From: Branchiostoma floridae
Taxonomy: Eukaryota; Chordata; Leptocardii; Amphioxiformes; Branchiostomatidae
NCBI RefSeq assembly: GCF_000003815.2
Contig: NC_049987.1
Coordinates: forward strand, 9,934,452-9,998,451
DNA length: 64,000 bases
Reading direction: 5' to 3'
Shown here: piece after piece, positions 36,634 to 50,500 of the stretch
Position numbering within the stretch: the stretch's first letter is position 1
How the letters are laid out: every line of letters starts with the position of its first letter
The notes under the pieces: generated by a model
The model's input: only the letters and a program-made list of their open reading frames with translations
Database searches by the model: none
Told to the model about the DNA's origin: nothing
Translations under genes and position numbers: made by a program

Positions 36634-37898
36634 TCATGCGCTTTTGCAAGGCGAACAATCTGTGGAATGATGGATGGGAATAAATGATGGATGCCTCCAT
36701 CGCGAACTTTCTGTACAGTCAAAGCCATTTGCAATGGAGACATTTATTCAGTGAGACTTACGTTTGCCAACGGCAGTTTATTAGACAGCCTGAATGTCTC
36801 GAAGAACCGAGAACGTCAATACGATCTTTATTCAAAGCCCGTTCTTATCTGCCATTTCCAACATGACTGGAATGCCGTATAGGCTGCCTTTGTTCAATGC
36901 TTTCAGCACCCCGCTAAAAGGTTGCCGGTGAAACCAAGTACATTTAGGAATCCTCTGACATGGAAAGTTTCACCGTTGCTAACTTCCCTGATGGCCCCAG
37001 GGCACAGTGACCTCATTTCATTGTATTGACCTCTCTGGGTCCTCCAGATGAACCCCAGATGATTTTCGTTCCGGCATCAAAAAGAAAACAAAGTAACAGA
37101 CGCAATATCGACACTTTTCCCTTGCAACCACAAATCTAAGTAATGGAGTCCTGGTTATTTGTTTAAAATTGGTTAATGGCAACCTTTATTCCAAGCAACT
37201 GACAGCAGTAAAACCCAATTTGCGAACTATCCGGCTGAAAACATTATATCACCTAGATGTATGTCCGTGACGGGAATTGACATATTGGGAAGGCAACGCC
37301 ATTGCGATGTTGGTTCTCTCCACTGCATAAATACTGAAGACAACCTAAACTCTAAATGTTGGTCCTCTTTCAGAAATCTCTGTCTCAAAATGTATGTGCA
37401 CAAACAAGTACATTATAGAAATGTAAAACCCTATCTGTCACTATATAGGGTATATAAGGAAAGTAAACGCAGGGATGACACATATACAGATGATTTATGC
37501 AATATTCTACTCTATACTTCATAGATGGGGTTACGAAATGGCGTCTTAATCACGACATTACTCACTGCCAGTACTTATTCTGTCACAACGTTAGATCAAA
37601 GCAAATATTTCACAACTATTTTCTTACAAGCAAACTCAATCACAACCCGGCATCTTCTTTTTTTCAGCCCAATGAGCATTGGATACACGGAGAGCCTGTT
37701 ATATGAAATCACATTTTACGACATGTCACTGGTAGCCCTTTTATCTTTGTATCACAAGTAGAGTACAGAACGGAGGGCGTTCAAGTAGACTTAGCGGACA
37801 CTACAGCCACTCACCTTCATATACATATACATATACACAGACTCATCATCAATCAGTACGTTCCAGTTTTCCAGCAGCATGTCCGAGCGTTTTCATGA
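36634..37898. other. Intergenic, downstream of gene B
   Basis: No gene recognised; open frames at 37261 and 37525 have no known domain. Followed by an N run at 37899-38084. Confidence 0.45.
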
Positions 37899-38205
37899 NN
37901 NNNNNNNNNNNNNNNNNNNNNNNNNNNNNNNNNNNNNNNNNNNNNNNNNNNNNNNNNNNNNNNNNNNNNNNNNNNNNNNNNNNNNNNNNNNNNNNNNNNN
38001 NNNNNNNNNNNNNNNNNNNNNNNNNNNNNNNNNNNNNNNNNNNNNNNNNNNNNNNNNNNNNNNNNNNNNNNNNNNNNNNNNNNNTTTTTGGGTATAAGGC
38101 GGTATATACGCTCCTTGTATCTTGAATATTTAGTCATTCAAAGCCTGCAGAATGTTATATAAATCCTGTCGGAGTCCTTGACACTACCATGCCTGAAAGG
38201 CACAG

Positions 38206-38211
38206 TTTATT
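38206..38211 (-). terminator. Possible polyadenylation signal of gene B
   Basis: AATAAA on the minus strand about 195 bp after the gene B stop codon. Position and strand are suitable; the cleavage site is not visible from sequence alone. Confidence 0.4.
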
Positions 38212-38403
38212 TCATTTGATGGTAACTTTTGTGAAGCTGCGAAACGTCCACAGTTTCAGACGATTTTTTCTCTCCGGGAATGCCTCTTCCGTAATATCAT
38301 TACCGATGCAGCTTGATCCAAGCTTGATCATTTGAAAAGTGATTTCTTATTTGGTCCAGGCTATTGTTAACAGAGGTTTACTCGTCTCCATGATTCACGG
38401 AGA

Positions 38404-38541
38404 CTAGAAATCCCGTCTGTCTGGAATATCCATACTGCCTTCCCCAACAAAGACGTCTCCATATGGTTGAAGATCCTTTGTCTTGGACACAACTTCCCAG
38501 CGTTGCACCTGATAGTCTCTCTCGACCCTTCCAACGTGGTC
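38404..38541 (-). CDS. Gene B last coding exon
   Basis: 138 bp in phase 0, acceptor TTTTGTTCCGGTAG, stop TAG. It encodes DHVGRVERDYQVQRWEVVSK, then TKDLQPYGDVF and ends DIPDRRDF. Alignment to gene A is confined to the first half (ERDY/EREY, RW, S-K/R-KD), so the exon call rests on this short match plus frame and splice site. Confidence 0.78.
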   Translation of the reverse strand, partial: DHVGRVERDYQVQRWEVVSKTKDLQPYGDVFVGEGSMDIPDRRDF

Positions 38542-41500
38542 CTACCGGAACAAAATCGTTAAAAGCTTAGGGTCAGTCTAGGCTTGAAGACAAGTGCTGT
38601 CTGCAGTACAAGCAATGTTTGTCAATGAAGAGAATAGTAATCTGCAATCAGATCTGTCGGTGGCAAGACAGTTTCAATGACTGTGGGCCTTCTGCAAAAT
38701 ACTAACAGGTGTTAGCCCGTGAATGCTGTATAGCCAGTGATAGATATACTTAGACATTGTAGAACAGGAGGATCGGAAATCTACAGGAGATGAAAATATT
38801 ACTCACGTTTCTATGGTGGTATTTTTTGTGTCTGTGTCTGTGCGGTGATGGATGTTTGCATTCAGCCTGCTTCCGTCTGTCCGCTGTGGAATACTCTGGG
38901 GCACGTACATGTGCACCAAGACCTGAACACAAACATCAACATCCTTTTAACATGCAAAACAATGGGTCAGTACCTTCTCTTATTCAAGTAAAATGTGCAT
39001 GAAGTATTGCCACTTAAATGACCTGCGAGTGCAACTTCATATGTCTACCACATTTGTTTACGCCATGCTTAGATTATAACAGACAGCCACACACTCTGTA
39101 GGCAAAGGTAATTCAAGTAATAAAAAATATACAGATGGTAATATGATAAATGTACATGTGTATCTAGCGTTTTGATAGGACGTAAATATGCATAACTTGT
39201 AGATGAGATTGCCATAGATTTGGTTTTTTGTCACCAGTACATAAGACATTTATTTTCAAACTTTTCTAAGAGAGATACACAATGACAACAAAGGTGGATC
39301 CGCTAAAAACAAATTGAGGTCTTACAGACTGTTCAAGTCCACTTATAATGTGGAACAATACCTGGATATTGACAATATTCGGCACAGGACGGCCGTCACA
39401 AAACTACGAGTCAGTTGCCACAAATTACACATCGAATCCGGAAGACATAACCGCACTCCTCTAGAACAACGAATATGTAGATACTGCAGTCTAGATAAGT
39501 TAGAAGACGAACATCATTTTGTAGTAGAATGTAGTTTGTACAAGAAAGAGAGAGCTGACTCNNNNNNNNNNNNNNNNNNNNNNNNNNNNNNNNNNNNNNN
39601 NNNNNNNNNNNNNNNNNNNNNNNNNNNNNNNNNNNNNNNNNNNNNNNNNNNNNNNNNNNNNNNNNNNNNNNNNNNNNNNNNNNNNNNNNNNNNNNNNNNN
39701 NNNNNNNNNNNNNNNNNNNNNNNNNNNNNNATCCTTGAGTAGTGTAGATTCATTGTATCATTATATCATGTTGTATCATTTGTTGTGACCTGTACTAAAC
39801 CCAGTGGGTATGAATGTACAATAAAGGTCTTCATTCATTCATTAACTCATTTATTGTTGATTAATTTGTGTATCAAATGGATCTAATTACATAAATAATT
39901 ATACAATGTTTACACTAAGGAGACACACGTACGTGGATAAGAGATACCAATGGCGTAAGGGTCCTTGTCAGGTCTTGGCGGAGGGATGGGTTTCGTTGTG
40001 CACTCCACATTGTCAAGCTCCACGTCACATGGCTCGATATTGAGATGCGTGGGCTGACTTTCTTTACATTCTTTCACTGCAATAAAACATATGGTGCACT
40101 GTAAATACGCAACGGAGAAGAAAAATGAAACACATGAATAATTATGTTTTTATATAACATATAGCAGCAGCCTTTCCTTCTGTCGTGGTTTGAATACATG
40201 ATTCTGATGCGCATATATATAAACCCATTACTATGTACTATTTGCCATTTTTGTAAAATGAAGAAATGTTGTTAATGCACGATGTTTCAAAACTATTTCC
40301 GATTCTAACGTCTTCCGCCTTTTGTAAAGTCCTTTTTTCTTTCCATTTAATTAGCAATATCCTTAATAAAAGATTACATAAAATGATACTAAAATCAGTA
40401 GGTGATCATCAGCAGTCATGAGAAACGTACCGTGGCTCCTGTTACCACAGATGACGTCCCGGCGCCGTATTATGAAGATTACCGCCACCAGAGTTAACAG
40501 GATGGAAACAACCAGAACGCCCGTTACTATCGCAATCATGATAACAGGTGGTCCTATAATTGGATAGAGAAAATATGCATAGTATAAAACAGTCTTGATG
40601 AGTTTCCGACTCTGTTAAATCGCTGGGGTATATGTGTGGACGTGAATTTGCTGGGTATGACAAAGAAAGGGCACTTTTATTGACTTCCGTACCAAAATGT
40701 CGTTAGCTCAACTCACCCGACACAATGACCCGGTACTCTCTTGTGTCGGATCCGAACATATTGATGGCCTTGCAGATGTAGTCACCGGAGCTGCCACTGC
40801 TCACGTGATCCAATATCAACAAACTCTCCGTGTAGCTATCAGTGGTTTTCTGCCGTACTGTTAATCCGTCTATTGATCCTTTTGTCAGTTCAATCTCTTG
40901 GCCGTCGACACTTCGCCAATACCAGATGATGCTTCCGGGAGAGGGATCAGAGGTCACCTCACACAGCAGCGTGACTGAGCTGCCCTGCGTGGCGTGCGCC
41001 GTCTCCGGGTCTCCCCGAATGTCTGGCTTGCCTTCAGGGCGATAAAGTACGTAGATTAGCACGGGTTTCAAACTTCGCACAGCCTCGTACATCATAAAAT
41101 AGGTAACCATACTGCATTGTCGATATATACCCCGGGAAAAAATGAGGAAAATAGCAAATTTATATCCAACTCTTCCATCCTAATCGAATTCTTTGACTCA
41201 AACGGTGGAAACTTTTTCCTTTGGTATGGTGTCAATAAATGTTGTTAATGTCAAACATAAATTATACAGATCACAAATGTTAGCCTCATCACTTGCATCC
41301 GGGATGTGTAAGGGAAGCTCCATGGGGCATTTGATGTGTCTACAGTTGGCTTTGCTAACGCTGATTTTATTCTTTATGTACTTCAAAAACTACATTTGTC
41401 GTGTAAATTGCTGCTAACAGGCAAATCAACTGGCTACCAGGTATGCTGCAAATAACATTATATAGGGCATTATATAAGCCTTGAGGGGTGCACGGATTCT

Positions 41501-44500
41501 GTTTGGAGAGATAACGCTAACATACGTACCTATCACATCTATCACAGCATCCTTAACGTCCTGAGGGAAAATTGAACTGTCGGCCACGCACTCGTACGTC
41601 CCTTCCGTTTGATAGTCCAGACGTGAGAAGCGTAACGGGTTGCTGAAGTACAGGTCTGTGTTCTTCCGTCTCCATCTCACACGGGGGGTCGGATTTCCGT
41701 CGGCTTTACATTCCAGGAAAAACTCCTCCTCGTTGTCATAAAGCACGTTGACTTTTTCATCGAACGTAGGTCGGATGGAGGGAGGATCTGCAAAGTTGCA
41801 GACAATTCAGTTAGACATATAGGTAACGCCTGCGTAAAATCAGTACCAACGTGTACATAAATTATTTATCGCAGAGGTTATGATACACCCTTGACGTGCG
41901 GCATTTTTAGAAACACATAACTGTTAGTTTCTATTAATTATATAATTTCCTACCAGAAACTGATTTTATTTGTTCAAAATAGAGCGCGGAATGAAATCAC
42001 AATGAGTGATTGGGAATAGGAGAAAAACAACCACTGTGTGTCCGATTACTCGACAACATCTACCGAATACCTGCCGACCCTAACCTTGTTTTCATCAATC
42101 GCTGGCAAGGGAATAAGATATTAGTCCTCAGTAACGAAAACTTTCTATAATCGATCATTTTTAGCATGTTATCTTAATTTCTGTTGCAATAGAATTTTTC
42201 CTTGCACAATGTATAAGAATATGATGTTGGATGCATCTTAGTATCGTGATGCATCTTACTATTGTTGACTAGAAGATATCGTCGACCGAAATCTAAAACA
42301 GAACACCACCACCCACCGTCTGTAATTCCCAGGAGCATAACCAGAAACACAGCATCATTTGTCCCAGCCCTTAGTTATTTCTTTTTAATGCATACTTCTA
42401 GTGTTAAGAAAATACAGAAAAGATAAGACTTACAGAGGACATCCAGTTTGATGGATGCAGTATCAACAGGTTGTATGCCATTATCAGCTTTGCACTGATA
42501 TGTTCCAGCATCTAATCGTGACACTGGTTGAATGACATTTGATTGCCCTCTGGAATAGACAGTAGAGTCAGAATATCAGCATATCCCTTTATTCAGTTTC
42601 GTAACCACCGGGTAAGCTAGCGGTAAATTTTGCAGTAGAGGCCTTAGAGCTCTAAATTTGAAAGGTAATGAAAGGGTGCCACGTATATCGTGCAGTTTCC
42701 GTGTCATGGCGAAGCTGACTGAAATATCATTGCGAATGTACAGTATGAATTGAATACGTTCTAACTGCTCACCTTAGTCGTTCAGTGCTTCAACGATAAA
42801 TTCATCCTTGAATAATTTCACCAGGTTGGTAAAATACTTAATCACAAAGTTCTTGATGTTCAACTATGAATTCTACTACGAGCCAACGATCCGATGACCA
42901 TCTCTCATCTTCGTGGGATATACTTTTTTACAGTGCACTGGAGCTAGGTGTTACAGTCTCACAGTGCACTGGAACTGGGTGATGCAGTCCCAAACCTAAA
43001 GTATCGTTACATTTATTGTCAGGTAACAATAATTGATTACGATAAATTCGCCCTGTTTAAAGTTATCTAATAACAGATGCAGTGACACCGTACCTGACGT
43101 CGTTCACACGCCGCTGAACACCACTAGCGCTCGTTTTTCTCCACGTCACCTCAGGAATCGGGTTACCATTGGTCAAACAGGTCAGATTGGCAGATTCACC
43201 TTCCCGTACCTTGAAGTACGTACGAGGGACGAATACTGTAGGCGAGTCTGTGTGAATAAGGTAATTAAAAAATGTAATATATGCCATGTATTTCACACAT
43301 CATACTGAGGCTTGCTATTAAATATCACTGCGATATACAGTATAAATTGAATGCGTCCTTAACTTTTCATCTCAGTCACGTTTAGTTCTCATTAAACTAC
43401 ACAGACATCCGACCCATTTCGGCATGAAGTAATTTGATAGCTGGCTTTATTACAGAGTTGGGAGATACTCAAACATTACCACAACCATGGAAGGCATGCT
43501 ACAAGCGCAATAAGGTAATAAAAAGTAGCTATGACTTACATAGCACCTGGAAGAGAATGGAAGTAGTTTTTGGAGGTAATAAATTCGGTAAGCCCTGATC
43601 AGCAACGCAGCTGAAATTCGCCCCGTTGTCCCACTTCCCCAGATATGGCACGTCTAATGTTTGTTCCACGACATTCAATAGGTTGTCGTTAGACACAACG
43701 CCGGTGCTTGTAAGGTGGGAGTATCTTCTTGTACCGTTGTACCAAGCTAGTGAAGGCAGAGGACGGCCCCCTTCTGACCGACAGGTCAGATGTAGACTCC
43801 CACCCTCTTCTCTTGGACTTCGGTCACCCATGATGATGGGAGGTCTTGGAGGTGGCACTATTGCAGTGACGACAAAAATACCATCAACAATTAAGGTTTG
43901 AATTAATTCAACATAGTTTTCTTAGGTAAACAACCTTAATGGTCTTCTTTACAGACAACCTGTCTGCTGTTTCCATCGGTACAAAGTAAAGTAGTTTTAT
44001 CACTGCAAAGTAACCCATCTTACTGTGACGTAAATATGTTAACAATATGAAACTTTCCTTCAAACTAATGAGGACAGGCAGATTGTCGAAAGTTCCATGG
44101 AAAAGAAAATAAGGTTGAACTTGAGCATGTAAGACAATTAACTTAATCGCTACCACAAGCAAGTTTGTTGTTGCACTGTTAGGGATTTTAAAACATAACG
44201 TTGTTTTCGCGAGAGTCTGAAAACCTCAAGACGATAGATTTGAACGAACCTATGACAGTAAGTTTGACATCCTCCGGCTCCTTGAGTGAGAAGGTGCTAC
44301 ATCTATAGACCCCTTCATCCTCCATCCTGACGTCTCGTATGTTGAGATTATACACGCCCGTGTTGTCCCCCGAGTTTCCCTGGCCAGATACGAACACTCT
44401 CGGGTACTTTTCAGACACGGACGTTCCTTCTGAGATAAAGTGCAGGTTTGGTGGACCAAACCAGTGAACAGCATCGTTCTTGTTGATCCCATCAAATGCA

Positions 44501-47500
44501 CAGAAAATCGTGACACTGCCGCCCAGGAGAACTGACGTTGGTTGAGGCTCGACACTGTACCATGCGGCATGTACTGAAAAATATAAAGTATGCTGCTTGA
44601 TAAGGTGTAAAAACCCAATGTGAACACATAATGCAAGCAGAGCTGCGATATGCTGAAAAGGTAACAAGAATTTTCATTCTGTTAGGAAGATGTACAATGC
44701 CAGCAACATTTGCAATCTGTGCAATTTTATGTGCATTATATATATATGCCCAGTAAAGACGGTTTTCATCGGTTGTGTTGGTATCAGATTTATAAAAGTC
44801 TCACATAGAAGTCCAACATGATATACATATCAATCGTAGTTGTTTGAACATCATGAAGATGACATATTCATGTTACTATAACGAACGTTCAAAAATGCAT
44901 AAATCATTTTCCGATGAATATCACTGTCCTGTGCTGGCAGCAAATACCAGAATACCACTAAGGTGGCAAAACGACTTGTCACATTTTACACCACACTTGA
45001 CTTGTGGCAGCTGTGTTGAAATACTATCTATCAACTTCTCACCCTATAACATTTGGACCACTTCCGATTTTTACGGACCTTATGATAAAGTCCTGTTGCT
45101 ACGCCCCTAAGCACCCGTCACTTTCAAATTCCACTCATTTTTCACTGCTACTTGTGAGACATAAAAGTGGCGCAGTGCTGGCTTATCTAGATTGTTTAGT
45201 ACCCTCTGGTCTTGCCTTTTCAGGAGAATATGTCCCCAGTATGTGTGATTTATCGTACAGTAATGTACTGGTGATGATCATTATCAACATCATGTCTGGA
45301 CAGAGGCATGGAATCCCAAGCGGATAGAAAACCCATTTACTTTTATATTTTCCTGTCTCAATTCTCCAGGGGTAATATGCAAAGGATAGATTGAAAACCA
45401 TACGATAATCGTTTTACATGACAGGGAAAATTATCTGTACTAGATCATAGTGCGCATTGAAGGTCTGGTTGACCTTGTTGCTGCTCACTGAACATAGCAC
45501 GATGCTAAAGCTCAATGACAGAGTGCTCACTTTGCATCATGGAGTACGCGTTCGCAGGTTCGATACATAGATTGTAACCGTACTACGTGTATTAAAACAA
45601 ACACCAAAATATGGCACATGCTGCTTTCTCTGCCTGGCAATGTGCAATCATAAGAAGAAGTATGGTAGTTGAGTACACAGCACTGCCTGCGGACTTTCAC
45701 CCTTCTGTTAGTGCGTGAAACAAATGTGTGGCACAGGATCTATAGAAATGGATTTGGGTACGACCACTATGCATCTGATCAAAATTACTGGTTGACTTCA
45801 ACTATAATTGTGGATCTACACCCCCTACCCCCCATCAAACTTTCTAATTTCATGCGTCTGCTCTTCTTGCCTGGCTCACTCCTGCTTGTCAGATCTCAGG
45901 GAACAGACTGCTCAGGAGCGTGCAGATAATTGAATATATCAGGCAACTGAGAGGAAACGAATAATCATGTTATGGTAAACCCATAACACGATGAGTACAT
46001 GGTAAACCCATGTGCTCATAATGCTATCAAGCAAGTACACATTCGATACACATCTAATGTGCATCAAATATCTTCCGTGTGTTTGGTGCTGGAAACACCT
46101 CAGAATATTGTGTACCAAGTTATGTCAAAATAGAACAACAGCACCCGTGCAATGACCTTATCAGAGAAAGTTCCTGTGATGCATATTTGCATCAAGAAAT
46201 GCTTAATGTGTATTTCCAAGCGGGGTGTAAGTTTCGTCTACATGATCCTTTCAAAGAGCTTCTGTCAGTTTACGGGACTGATCTTGCATATTGATTATTG
46301 CGTGTGGTGAATGCGATTGCCTATGCCTTATCATCAGTAATTCAATAAACAATTTAAGTCAATAAACGAGAATCCTGCATAGTCCTATATTTCAGATAGC
46401 AGTATTGGTTTCATTCATTTCATTTTACTTGCATTTCACAGGCATACATCAAATGTGTGTGTGTGTGTGTGTGTATGTGTGTGTGAATAAGCGCACGCAC
46501 GCGTGTCTGTGTATGTGTATGTCTTATACTCAATAGAATAGGTTGAAACTTAAAACAATACATTTTTTTCAACCGATACTGTCAGTTGCTTATACTGATA
46601 CTGTATTTCAAACATTAATGGCAATTTATTATGCATAAAAGGTAAATGATAGCTGGTTAACCCGTAGCAAAACGATAAAAGTCCTATTTGCGGCACCAGA
46701 TCTTGTATAATACTGAGCAGATGGTGTTGTAAGTCATGATTAGTTATGAGTTATGATTGTAAACCCAATGAGCGACACAACTGTTCAGCAACCCTGCTAC
46801 TGCAGATGCCGAGGATTAATCATAGATTTAACAAGCATTAAATGTCCAATTTCCGTGCTCGTTGATGTAAATATTGTACTTAAAGAGCATAATGGCATAA
46901 GCCGTAAAAGTTGGAAGAAGCCTGTTAGCATGTTCGACCTAGAACAATAAATTATTCTTTATGACGTACGTGAAGGACATGGTTAAGGTATAGTTACCCC
47001 GTAAATGTGTCACAGACAATACGAGGGGCGTTCAATAAGTAATAACTCTGACTCATTTCCCATAGCAGGAGTTTAATGAAACTTGGCACAGTTATTAGTC
47101 TTTCTCTTCATAGGAACCACCCAGAGTTATGCATTTCTCTCATCGTTTGATGCAGCTCTGGACACCGTTTTCGTAGGACACCCCAGGTTGGTCCTCCAAC
47201 AGATGCCTCATCAATGGCAGAAGAGGAACGACCAGATCTGGGAGCTGTTTCCACAGACTTCCGGCCATGTTTTAATTCAGGATGCCAGCATTTTACAAGG
47301 TCATATGATGGGGCATCATCACCATAAGTTTCTTTCATTTCATCAAAAGTCTCCTTTGGTGTGCATCCTTTCAAATACAAAAACCGGATCACTGCGCGAC
47401 ACTCACATGGCTCCATTTCACACCTGGTCCATTTCACACCTAACTCAGTTCAAACACAAGTAAATCAGAAACCACAATTAGTTCAGCACTATTTTTTGCA

Positions 47501-50500
47501 ACATAAACTATAGACATATGAATCATTACACATGCAAAATTTCAAACAATTAGATCAAACAACTGGAAGTGGGTCAGAGTTATTACTTATTGAACGCCCC
47601 TCGTAATGTATCAGGCAGTTCAAGTGTACCAAGTCCTTGGAAACGTAGTCCTATTAACTTTTGAAGTTGTCTAGTTTGTTATCTGAGGCACTGTGTCTTT
47701 GGTCTTCGGAAGTAGACACACATTTCCACCTGGTAGAGTGAAGAAAGTCGTGTAAAGGGCCTTACCTAGGGACAAGCCTTTGTTGTAACTGGAAACCGTG
47801 ATCTCTAGAGCTCGAACGTCGACAACACCCAACGTTCAAAAATTACAACACACACAACTATTGTTATCCCAAATACTTAGATACCTCTTTTTCTCCAAGT
47901 TTCCAATTGAATATGGTTAGGAGAGCACAAAAGCCGCTGATTCGCCGACTAATTAGCCAAAAGCTGGCGTGCATATCCCATTAGATAGATTGCTCGACAA
48001 AGCTTGCGCTAATAAGAAGACATGTCGTTTTAATTGGCAAATGGAAGTAAGGATCATGCCTATGCTTCCCCTGGGCCATTTAAAGACATTGCGTTACAAA
48101 TGAGATTTAGTCACCTAATTGTCAAATGGAAGTGCAAAAGTCTGTGAGTAGCCGTTATGTCAGGACGTTTACTAAGATTTTGATCATGAGTCTGCATCTT
48201 TTGAATTCGCATTTGGAATCAGACTCACTGCATACAAGATAATCACCTTAATACATGCATGCGAAAATGGTTATGCTGTATATTACATGAAAAGAAATCG
48301 TTCTCGGTCTTTATTTCTTCTCGTTCTCGGTCTTCAGTTCAGTTCATCCTCGTATGTATGAGGTGCAACAGATGACGCTGTCCCACATATCTCTGTCCAT
48401 AAAGTCTTTATGACACAAAATTCATTGTGATTGCTTCCCTGGTAGTTATAACCTACATGTAAGACGTTTCGAAACGTAGGTAAGCAGACGTAATTTGTTA
48501 TTAAAACCTTTCAGCCTAACATTGTGATGAAATGACATGACAGAAAAGGGAAGGACTGCCCCATATCCCCATTCCACAAGAACGGTGCCCTCGCCGCACT
48601 CCCCCTACGACCTAACCCTGACACGCTATTACATTCTGTATGGTAAACCCGGTATAAAATCGAAATTCGTTTTAAGTCACAATGAGAGCGCAGCGCAATC
48701 GCCATCTAGTGGAAAGTTGGCCTTAACTTCCTCTGCATAAGCACTATACTGTACCGATGTTGACTCTTATAAACTACACTTAAGATATCTTTAAATAAAA
48801 CACTTGATATACGTACATACCTTAAGGCAAATATTTATTCGGAGTGTAACAAAGGACATTACGGTGAATATCACCGTTTGCGTTTTTTAGAATTGCATTC
48901 CATCAATAATTCGACATTAGAGGAATTAGTATTTAACTCTGTGTGCCTATTCAGAACCTAAGGCATAGCTGTTAGTACCCGAATAACAGATTACTATATA
49001 TATGCATGTAGTATTTTACCTTGGAGCAACATTACTATAGTCTTAGCACACTCTTCGTAAAGTCTTCTGGCACTAAGGTACATAAAGCAAAAACGTATGG
49101 ATTAGTTAAGTATTAATGTATTAACATATATATATATATTGTAAGGTACAAATGTCATTCCATGTACTAGTAAGTAAGTGGTAAGGAACATCTTTTCCTA
49201 TATCATGTGAGATCGCTTGACTGAAAGCAGATGTGAAAAGCGTATGTGATTTCCTGATCAGATTGGAGTTGTATCTCGATTGGCCATTTTTAGTAACGGT
49301 AAGGCCGTAACAAAAAGGGCAAGTGCCATGCACACTGACATTTAGGCTCAACATACTGAGACAAAAATCCCCTTAACACTCTTCAGCTTGAGGTTGATGA
49401 CGTCATGCCATCCGTCTTAGTTGCATACACTTCAGGCGAGAGAAAGGGAACACGTGGATTTGAAGCTCTCGATCGTGTGGGTCCGGAAACAGGGTCACTA
49501 AGCACTGGACCAAAGGTTTCCAAGTATTATAATGACCCACAGTAGTGTAGAGAAAATCGATTACAAACGTTGCTGACACAGGCTGCAGGATTCCCAGTCG
49601 ATACAGCATCGACCTACCAGGACCAAGATTCTATTAACCCCACAGCCTCGCATTCCAGCCAAGGCCATAGCTTTGTACCAAGGGATCTCTTTCCGGAGAT
49701 TGGACAATTGCTAGTTGCCTGCACTGCCCATGTACTATTCAGACATGTTGAAGCAAGCCATCATTCGAAGCGTACTGTGTCCATGTCTCAATGACGACGG
49801 GAATGCGCACAATTTTGGAATCTAGTACCGTCGGATTTTCTTTTCTGGTTTACTGTATAAATTTTTCATTTGGTATGCTCGCCTTAACATCATTGAAAAC
49901 TTTAGCTTAGCCGTCAGAGAAAAACGACGTCAGATATAAGATTAATTCCTTATTGTGCCATCTCATAACTCAAGAAAACTATGATTTCCATCTCATTGTG
50001 TTTTGAAATGAAAACTTCGTGATGTACGAGGTTTGCTTTGTCAGTCAAGCGGTTAGAAACAGTATGTCAGTACGAAATCGATAATGCTACTATGTTATGT
50101 CAGGCTGGGGGACAATTAGTCATTCTAATGTTTATTTTGAAGTGCCCCGAACACCCATCTGTAAAGGCAGTAGGGTGACCAGTTTTAACACCAATACTTG
50201 TGGTGTCATTCACTAGAATCCCACTGCCCAATGATATAATTACATGACAAACGCTTGGCAATCTCCTGAACATACGTGAGCTATGCGTGCGACGAACCAG
50301 GTTGATTAAGAAGTAGAGAAAAATCGATTCTGGAAATTGGTGCCTTTATAAGCTGAAATCAACCGGCACATCAATTATAAATAAATTGTAATCGCTAATA
50401 TCTAATCAGGTAATGTCTTTCCGCATACACATTGCGCTATTTATCCGGTTTTAGCCGGTCATGCAACTTTTTAAAACGATTTAGGATCACAATCACATGA

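Noticed and set aside
37853-38137. Minus-strand frame spanning the 186 N gap as gene B's last exon
   Set aside because: It is open only because N codons are not stops; a better last exon matching gene A's tail lies at 38404-38541.
45471-45575. Functional tRNA gene
   Set aside because: Box B and a D-arm-like stretch are present, but acceptor and anticodon stems do not pair; kept only as a possible degenerate repeat.
47083-47463. 126-codon + strand frame
   Set aside because: Shadow of the mariner transposase fragment on the opposite strand.
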